Positions 6,431 through 11,569 of a DNA stretch of 11,569 bases are shown piece by piece. The stretch covers positions 1 to 11,569 of the forward strand of contig JAKQBN010000028.1 in NCBI GenBank assembly GCA_029559475.1. The letters run 5' to 3'. The translations under genes were made by a program, and so were the position numbers. This DNA is from a bacterium. GTDB taxonomy: Bacteria > UBA4055. Under the pieces are notes generated by a model that had not been told where the DNA came from, searched no databases, and saw only the letters and a program-made list of their open reading frames with translations. Position 1 is the first letter of the stretch, and each line of letters begins with the position of its first letter.

Positions 6431-9400
6431 ATGAAAAGATCAGCAAAATTTCTGTTAATCGCGGCAATTCTTTTGTCAGCGGCAGGAAGTATTCTATCCG
6501 GTGCTGTTTTCCATGTCAGCACATCCGGAAACGATTCGAACGACGGTTTGTCCTGGGCTACGGCTTTCGCTTCAGTTCAGAAAGGGATCAACTCGGCAAA
6601 CTCAGCAGGGAACAGTGAAGTTTGGGTTTCTTCAGGTACTTTTTACCCGACTGAATGTTTGACCGATGTAACAGGATTGAGGACCGGAGACGCGTATAAA
6701 ACATTTCTGATGTACGCGGGCGTGAATGTTTACGGCGGTTTCGCCGGTACGGAATTGTCAAAAGACGCAAGAGCCCTGTCAGGTTCAGATCCGTGGGAGT
6801 TCGCAAATCCGACGGTACTTGACGGAAGTTCGACCGGATCATACCATGTCGTATGGTTCTGTACGAACGGTTTTTACACGGAGACCTATGAAGGTGTAAC
6901 GGTTTACTTTCCCAACGCTATTGCATCGCAGTCGGTCATGGACGGATTCACAATCACCGGCGGATTCGCCAATTATCCGACAAGAATTCAGTCGTCTTCA
7001 ACTGACGCTAAACAGAATTTCTGCCATTATTCAGGCGGAGGTGTTGCATTAACAGGAAAGGGCGAGCTTCACAATTGCGTTGTTCAGAACAATAAGGCCA
7101 GGTATTCGGGTGCCGGTATCGCGATGCAGCTCGATTCAAAGGTTCTGTACTGTGTCGTTGAGAATAACGAAGGTATAGGCGCGAATTTCTACAACGCAGG
7201 ATTTCTGGGAATAGGAGCTTTCAATTACTGGAGGTGCGACGGCGCAGGGATAGGTACGAAAGGAAGCACATCTGCAAGAGGGCTTATCGATCATTGCATC
7301 ATCAGAAATAATCTCGGGCAGTCGAACGACCTTTATCCCAATCCTCCTAGCGCAACCTACAATAAATTCAATCAGGGTGGAGGATTATGCGTATTCCGTA
7401 CTGATGTTACTAACTGCAAAATTTCTTCAAACAACATCAAGAAAAATCCATCCTCTTACGCCGGAGGATCAGGGCCATCGTGCGGTGGTGGCGTTTATAT
7501 GCAGTCGAATGCGTATCTTTATAACTGTGAGATAACAGATAACGGATTCGTCGATAACGCAGCTCAGAACGGAGCAGGCATTTTTATGGCGGATGAGCAG
7601 GTGGCAGCGACAAACTACACAGATCTTCTTGTAAAGAACTGCTATGTCCACACGAACAGAGCCGGCGGAGCTATAGCTTATGATGCAGGCTATCAGCAGA
7701 TCGAGAACACTATAGTCGCGAATAATCCCGGCTATGCAGTTTACAGCTACGGGAACGCGACCAACGGAAGAACAGTCAACTGCCTGATCTACAATAATCA
7801 GGGCGGATGGTGCAATACAACGAACATATCCAATAAAAACCACTCGCTGATCAATTCTACAGTTGTGAAGAACGGCGGGTACGGTGTGCTTGTACAGAAT
7901 TCAAACGCCTACAGCATAAGCAATTCGTTAATCTGGGGAAATACTAACAATTACGCAATTCCCGCGACAGTAACAATAAATAACTCTGCTTTCGATTACA
8001 CGACTATGCCTGCCGGAACGAACCTGATCCAGCTTCCGACGACGAATGATCCGGGTCCGGTTTTCCTGAACCCGACAACAACAGCCGGAATAAATCAGGC
8101 GGGCTGGGAATCAGCCAGCTGGAGGATAGGGAACACATCTCTCTGCAAAGACGCAGGAAATAACAGTTTTATAAACACAATTACTACTGTTGATATTAAC
8201 GGTGATCCCAGGATCCAGGGCGGAACTGTAGATTTGGGTGCTTATGAATTCACTCTCTACACGCTAAATCTTACTGTAGCTGATCCTGGTACAGGAGTAG
8301 CTCTTATTTTAAACAACAGTTCAACATCAGGTACATTCGCGCCGGGAACACCTCTGACGATAAAAGCAACGCCATCTACGGACTATTCATTCTGGAAATG
8401 GACTTATGACGGAGTAACCGCGAATAAGATATCTGAATGGACATTCAATATGCCTGCCGAGAACATAGAACTATCGGCGCATTTTACATTAGATCCGAAT
8501 GCACCGACTAGCGGTCTGCCTTCAGGGAACAATGTTCCTGTCTCAACTAATCAGCTGAGCTGGACAGCTCCGGCATCGGGCCAGGCTCCGACCAACTATC
8601 AGGTGTTCTTATATTCTGAAGCGGACGGATATACAAATCCGATAATCAACGGTATCGAAACAGTAAACACTTATTATAATAATGTTTATCTGGATATGAA
8701 TACTACTTACCTTGCGAGAATATACGCTGAGTACGATCCCGATTTTATGGCGAAAGGCGTCAGCGAACCTTTGGAGTGGTATTTTAAAACTGAGAACATA
8801 ATATTATATACTGTTCAACTCTCTGTAGATCCTATGGGAGGAGGGCTGGTTCTCATACAGAATAACGGTTCTGCTACAGGTGATTTTGAAGCAGGTACCG
8901 TGTTGAATCTTACAGCTACGCCTGACGGCGAATATGTTTTCTGGAAATGGACTCTTGAAGGAGTAACCGTAAGTACATCGGCTAACTTCACTTACACTGT
9001 TCCTGCTTCAGACGCAAATCTTGTAGCTCATTTCTATCTCGATCCGAATGCTCCGACGAACGGTACACCATCAGGAACCGGAATTTCTGTAAGTACCGAT
9101 ACTATCGGATGGACCGCGCCGGCTTCGGGTACAGTACCTACGAATTATAAGGTTTACCTCTATTCGGAAGCAGATATGTACACGACTCCGATCATAAACG
9201 GAGCAGTATGCGTTACATCACCTTATTCAGGCCTTGATCTTGTTTACGGGACTACATATAAAGTTCAGGTATATTCGAATTATGATCCTGACGCAAAAGG
9301 AATGAGCGATCCTCTGACCTGGTTCTTTACGACCGAGGAAGGCTCGCTTTCAGCTCCTGACGGTCTCACTGTAACGGATCTGACCGGTTCTGTACGTCTT

Positions 9401-9571
9401 GACTGGGACGCAAGCGCAGGTGCGGACTCTTACAGGATCTATTCATCAACGGATCCTTATGCGGACTTCGCTGCGTGGACACTCGAAACAGAAGTAACGG
9501 GAGTTACTACATGGACAGACAGCAGTGTATCAGGAGTAATGAAATTCTATAAAGTAACATCAGCAAGGTAG
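6431..9571 (+). CDS. Secreted right-handed beta-helix protein with tandem InlB-B-like/Fn3-like modules
   Basis: The 1046-residue protein has a signal peptide (about 1-24, cleavage near LSG-A). Residues 25-130 hold the entry FHVSTSGNDSNDGLSWATAFASVQ, typical of secreted polymorphic-outer-membrane-like or pectate-lyase-like proteins. Residues 165-605 are a parallel beta-helix with recurring GGGV/GAGI turns and NC..Y..N rungs, closing with DINGDPRIQGGTVDLGAYE (588-606). Two tandem copies of a module follow (about 609-787 and 792-967), each an InlB-B-like repeat with FWKWT plus an Fn3-like domain. A last Fn3 domain (about 973-1046) ends in MKFYKVTSAR. No LPXTG, type IX or autotransporter sorting signal is obvious. 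Such proteins usually bind or cut polysaccharides or act as adhesins; no catalytic site can be claimed. GGAG at 6421-6424 supports the start. It has its own promoter and terminator, so it is monocistronic. Confidence 0.9.
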   Translation: MKRSAKFLLIAAILLSAAGSILSGAVFHVSTSGNDSNDGLSWATAFASVQKGINSANSAGNSEVWVSSGTFYPTECLTDVTGLRTGDAYKTFLMYAGVNVYGGFAGTELSKDARALSGSDPWEFANPTVLDGSSTGSYHVVWFCTNGFYTETYEGVTVYFPNAIASQSVMDGFTITGGFANYPTRIQSSSTDAKQNFCHYSGGGVALTGKGELHNCVVQNNKARYSGAGIAMQLDSKVLYCVVENNEGIGANFYNAGFLGIGAFNYWRCDGAGIGTKGSTSARGLIDHCIIRNNLGQSNDLYPNPPSATYNKFNQGGGLCVFRTDVTNCKISSNNIKKNPSSYAGGSGPSCGGGVYMQSNAYLYNCEITDNGFVDNAAQNGAGIFMADEQVAATNYTDLLVKNCYVHTNRAGGAIAYDAGYQQIENTIVANNPGYAVYSYGNATNGRTVNCLIYNNQGGWCNTTNISNKNHSLINSTVVKNGGYGVLVQNSNAYSISNSLIWGNTNNYAIPATVTINNSAFDYTTMPAGTNLIQLPTTNDPGPVFLNPTTTAGINQAGWESASWRIGNTSLCKDAGNNSFINTITTVDINGDPRIQGGTVDLGAYEFTLYTLNLTVADPGTGVALILNNSSTSGTFAPGTPLTIKATPSTDYSFWKWTYDGVTANKISEWTFNMPAENIELSAHFTLDPNAPTSGLPSGNNVPVSTNQLSWTAPASGQAPTNYQVFLYSEADGYTNPIINGIETVNTYYNNVYLDMNTTYLARIYAEYDPDFMAKGVSEPLEWYFKTENIILYTVQLSVDPMGGGLVLIQNNGSATGDFEAGTVLNLTATPDGEYVFWKWTLEGVTVSTSANFTYTVPASDANLVAHFYLDPNAPTNGTPSGTGISVSTDTIGWTAPASGTVPTNYKVYLYSEADMYTTPIINGAVCVTSPYSGLDLVYGTTYKVQVYSNYDPDAKGMSDPLTWFFTTEEGSLSAPDGLTVTDLTGSVRLDWDASAGADSYRIYSSTDPYADFAAWTLETEVTGVTTWTDSSVSGVMKFYKVTSAR
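8255..8791 (+). repeat. Coding repeat, module copy 1
   Basis: This encodes residues about 609-787 of the beta-helix protein: LYTLNLTV, FWKWT, LDPNAPTSG, WTAPASG, TNYQVFLYSEAD and EPLEWYF in that order. The same order of motifs returns in copy 2, with several short stretches still near-identical in DNA. It represents an internal duplication. Confidence 0.85.
8804..9331 (+). repeat. Coding repeat, module copy 2
   Basis: This encodes residues about 792-967: LYTVQLSV, FWKWT, LDPNAPTNG, WTAPASG, TNYKVYLYSEAD and DPLTWFF, in step with copy 1. Most other positions differ, so the duplication is not recent or the copies are diversifying. Confidence 0.85.
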
Positions 9572-9588
9572 AATTACTTTTTAAAATG

Positions 9589-9617
9589 AAAAGCCCGATG
9601 GTGAATCGGGCTTTTTT
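9589..9617. terminator. Rho-independent terminator shared by convergent genes
   Basis: An 11-bp perfect stem AAAAGCCCGAT / ATCGGGCTTTT with a GGTGA loop and T tract lies between the beta-helix stop (9571) and the peptidase stop (9638). On the minus strand the stem is followed by a T-rich run interrupted by CA, so it may work in both directions, better on plus. Its GCCCG core and TTTTTTATT tail match the terminator at 6246. Confidence 0.9.
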
Positions 9618-9637
9618 ATTTCTAGAATTTTATAAAA

Positions 9638-10360
9638 TCAGTCTCTTCTTCTTCCGAAAAGACCGGCTCTGTACGCCCAGTAGAGAAGGTTTAAGATCGC
9701 GCCGATCGCAGCCGCGACATAAGTCAGTCCGGCAGCTCTTAAAACGGAACTGACCGCGCCCAGTTCTTCATCGCCTTCTATTATCCTTAGACTATAAAGT
9801 TCCTTTTTTGCCCTTGAGGATGCGTCAAATTCTACAGGGACGGTGATTATGGAAAAGAAAGTCGCGGCTCCGAACATAAGAACGCCGATAACCGCTAAAG
9901 AATAACCAAGTCCGGCTCCTTCTGCAGCTCCAAGCATTATGCCGAAAATTACAAGGTAAGGTCCGAGCATACTTCCGATATTGGCGACAGGGACGATCGC
10001 GCTTCTGATGTACATCGGCACATATCCGTGCGAGTGCTGTATAGCATGGCCGGCCTCATGTGCCGCTACTCCCGCCGCCGATGCGCTTCTGCCGTTGTAA
10101 ACATCTGCGCTCAGCACAAGTGTTTTGTTTGTCGGATTATAATAGTCAGTCAGAAATCCGCCCTGCTGATGGATCTCTACATCGTAAATATTAGCGCTTT
10201 CGAGAACCTTTCTCGCTACTTCACCTCCCGTAAGACCGCTTCTGAGAATGACATTTTTGCCTTTGTTAAAGGCTGATTTCACCATCATTGAAGCTACGCC
10301 GGAAAGAACGGCGGTTACGAGAATTATTATCATATAAATCGGGTCGAACATCATCATCAT
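9638..10360 (-). CDS. Membrane zinc metallopeptidase, YugP / Zn_peptidase_2 family
   Basis: The 240-residue integral membrane protein is a putative neutral zinc protease; substrates of the family are not well defined. The zinc site HEAGH is at 101-105, preceded by LVLSADVYNGRSASAAGVAA, and a likely third ligand is E177 in PVEFDASSRA, a conserved family motif. Hydrophobic segments lie at about 8-27, 120-143, 152-175 and 208-231, giving an N-terminal anchor and a C-terminal bundle around the active domain. Length is typical (about 225-240). The protein begins with four methionines; AGGAGA lies 6 nt before the first ATG, so that one is probably used. It faces the beta-helix gene tail to tail and is divergent from the tricorn-like gene. 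A functional link to either is not shown. Confidence 0.93.
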   Translation of the reverse strand: MMMMFDPIYMIIILVTAVLSGVASMMVKSAFNKGKNVILRSGLTGGEVARKVLESANIYDVEIHQQGGFLTDYYNPTNKTLVLSADVYNGRSASAAGVAAHEAGHAIQHSHGYVPMYIRSAIVPVANIGSMLGPYLVIFGIMLGAAEGAGLGYSLAVIGVLMFGAATFFSIITVPVEFDASSRAKKELYSLRIIEGDEELGAVSSVLRAAGLTYVAAAIGAILNLLYWAYRAGLFGRRRD

Positions 10361-10388
10361 AAGTTATCTCCTAATTTGTTAAGGCTGT

Positions 10389-10417
10389 AATATACACAAA
10401 TAAATTTCATTTCTCAA
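10389..10417 (-). promoter_or_regulatory. Promoter of the zinc metallopeptidase gene
   Basis: On the minus strand TTGAGA (10417-10412), a 17-bp spacer and TATATT (10394-10389) lie about 30 nt before the ATG at 10360. Confidence 0.6.
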
Positions 10418-10428
10418 TCCTTTTTAAT

Positions 10429-10456
10429 TTGATTTTATACTAATATTTATTATATT
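10429..10456 (+). promoter_or_regulatory. Promoter of the tricorn-like gene
   Basis: TTGATT (10429-10434), a 16-bp spacer and TATATT (10451-10456) precede the ATG at 10488. The element is back to back with the peptidase promoter, with 11 bp between the two -35 boxes, so one regulator could act on both. Confidence 0.55.
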
Positions 10457-10487
10457 CAGTTCAACTGATAAATCAGAGGACTGTCTT

Positions 10488-11569
10488 ATGAAAATTATAC
10501 CGACAATCATTGTATGCGCCGTTTCTGCGCTTTTTTCTTTCGAACCTCATTTTATGAAAGACCCCGCGGTTTCACCCGACGGCTCGACAATATGTTTTTC
10601 ATATGCGAACGATCTGTGGTCGGTACCGTTCTCAGGCGGAACCGCTAAAAGGCTGACATCTGTCAAAGGTGATGATTCCAATCCTGATTATTCACCTGAC
10701 GGAAGATATATCGCCTTTAATTCCGACAGGGACGGATCTTACGCAGTTTATATCATTCCGGCGAACGGGGGAGTTGCGAAGAGGGTCGTTACCGGAGATT
10801 ATTCTGTAGTCGACTGGTTCGCCGATTCGGAGAATCTTCTTCTTACAAAACACGTTCAGTTCACAGGAAGCAAAATGTTTAAGATCAACATAAAAGGATA
10901 CGGACTGACCGATCTAAATAAGATAGGCTATCTCTACGCTGATCTGTCGAAAGAGAACGACAAAATGGTCTTCGCGCAGAACGGCGAACCTTACAGAGAA
11001 AGAATGACAGGAAGCCAGAACGGAAGGCTTTTCATCTGCGATCTTAAAAATAATACCTATTCAAAAATAGCCGACAGCCCGCTGACCGAAAGATATCCTG
11101 TATATTCCAAAACAGGAAAGGGGATATATTTCGCCAGGTCAGACGGAGAACTGTTTCAGATATATCTGCTTCCCGGATCCGAGATCGGGAAAGAGGATCC
11201 GAAGCTTGATAAGATAACTAATTTCGATAAATGGTCGGCAAGAGATATTTCCATAGCTTACGATAACGACAGGATGGCTTATGAGTATTTTGACGGAATA
11301 TGGACGACAGATCCGTCGACCGGAGCATCAGGTAAGCTGAATATCGAGATCAGCGAAGATCACCTAGGAACGGATGAAGTTGATGACAATATTTCGAGTG
11401 CAGATAAATTCTTTCCTTCAGCGAAAGGGAACTGGGTTCTTTTTAAAAGCAGATTCGACCTTTTCGCGGTGCCTGTTGAAGGCGGAGAGGTCAAAAGGAT
11501 CACGGGAGATAACCCCGGCATAGAAGATTTTGTGGTAATGAAAGACAACGAGACTGTATATTTTACTGC
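10488..11569 (+). CDS. Secreted tricorn-like protease / PD40 beta-propeller protein, N-terminal part, cut by right edge
   Basis: The frame is open for 360 codons to the window end. A signal peptide (MKIIPTIIVCAVSALFS, cleavage near residue 17-18) points to export. The rest consists of PD40/TolB-like propeller blades: AVSPDGSTICFSYANDLWSV near 27-46, PFSGGTAKRLTS and YSPDGRYIAFNSDRDG near 69-84, IIPANGGVAKRV, and later VPVEGGEVKRITGD. This order, with DLW followed by GGxAKRLT, is typical of the N-terminal propeller of tricorn-type S41 proteases, whose PDZ and serine-protease domains would lie beyond the edge. A plain PD40 protein without protease domains cannot be excluded from this part. AGAGGA at 10475-10480, 7 nt before ATG, supports the start. 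A minus-strand reading at 11360-11548 is a shadow. Confidence 0.85.
   Translation, partial: MKIIPTIIVCAVSALFSFEPHFMKDPAVSPDGSTICFSYANDLWSVPFSGGTAKRLTSVKGDDSNPDYSPDGRYIAFNSDRDGSYAVYIIPANGGVAKRVVTGDYSVVDWFADSENLLLTKHVQFTGSKMFKINIKGYGLTDLNKIGYLYADLSKENDKMVFAQNGEPYRERMTGSQNGRLFICDLKNNTYSKIADSPLTERYPVYSKTGKGIYFARSDGELFQIYLLPGSEIGKEDPKLDKITNFDKWSARDISIAYDNDRMAYEYFDGIWTTDPSTGASGKLNIEISEDHLGTDEVDDNISSADKFFPSAKGNWVLFKSRFDLFAVPVEGGEVKRITGDNPGIEDFVVMKDNETVYFT

Noticed and set aside
6427-6618. Overlapping frame starting at GTG 6427
   Set aside because: It lies out of frame inside the beta-helix gene, whose own ATG at 6431 has the correctly spaced ribosome site.
7469-7843. Minus-strand 124-codon frame within the beta-helix region
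   Set aside because: It is an antisense shadow created by the biased composition of the helix repeats.

Overview
The window is dense bacterial DNA, moderately A+T-rich, with short intergenic gaps, purine-rich Shine-Dalgarno sites and sigma-70-like promoters whose -10 element is repeatedly TATATT. Arginine is often encoded by AGA/AGG. Secreted proteins are prominent: a beta-helix protein with Fn3-like modules and a tricorn-type protease. Together with the DUF4143 ATPase, this fits an uncultivated Gram-negative lineage of the FCB type (Cloacimonadota- or Delongbacteria-like). That placement is an impression; no marker gene is present to confirm it.

Left part (1-4354), likely accessory or defence DNA. 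Two genes on the minus strand form a tight operon joined by an ATGA overlap. The first is an N6-adenine DNA methyltransferase with an N-terminal PD-(D/E)XK-like domain, of the type IIG/ISP kind. It stops right after its catalytic core and lacks the expected C-terminal target-recognition region. The second is a YhcG/DUF1016-family PD-(D/E)XK nuclease that runs off the left edge and carries two in-frame 27-bp palindromes. Divergent from them, behind a promoter overlapped by a pair of 24-bp direct repeats, is an AAA ATPase with a DUF4143 domain.

Middle part (4359-6269), plus strand. CobO, the ATP:corrinoid adenosyltransferase, has its own promoter. A second promoter drives a two-gene unit: a small four-helix membrane protein ending in a CxxC...CxxC zinc-ribbon-like tail, and a methionine-rich exported protein. 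A rho-independent terminator closes the unit.

Right part (6332-11569). A 1046-residue secreted protein has a right-handed beta-helix passenger, two tandem copies of an InlB-B-like plus Fn3-like module and a final Fn3 domain. It ends at a terminator shared with a convergent minus-strand YugP-type membrane zinc metallopeptidase. Divergent from the peptidase, with back-to-back promoters, starts a secreted tricorn-like protease or PD40 beta-propeller protein cut by the right edge. No tRNA, rRNA, CRISPR array, insertion sequence or cobalamin riboswitch was recognised, and no gap between genes exceeds 300 bases.
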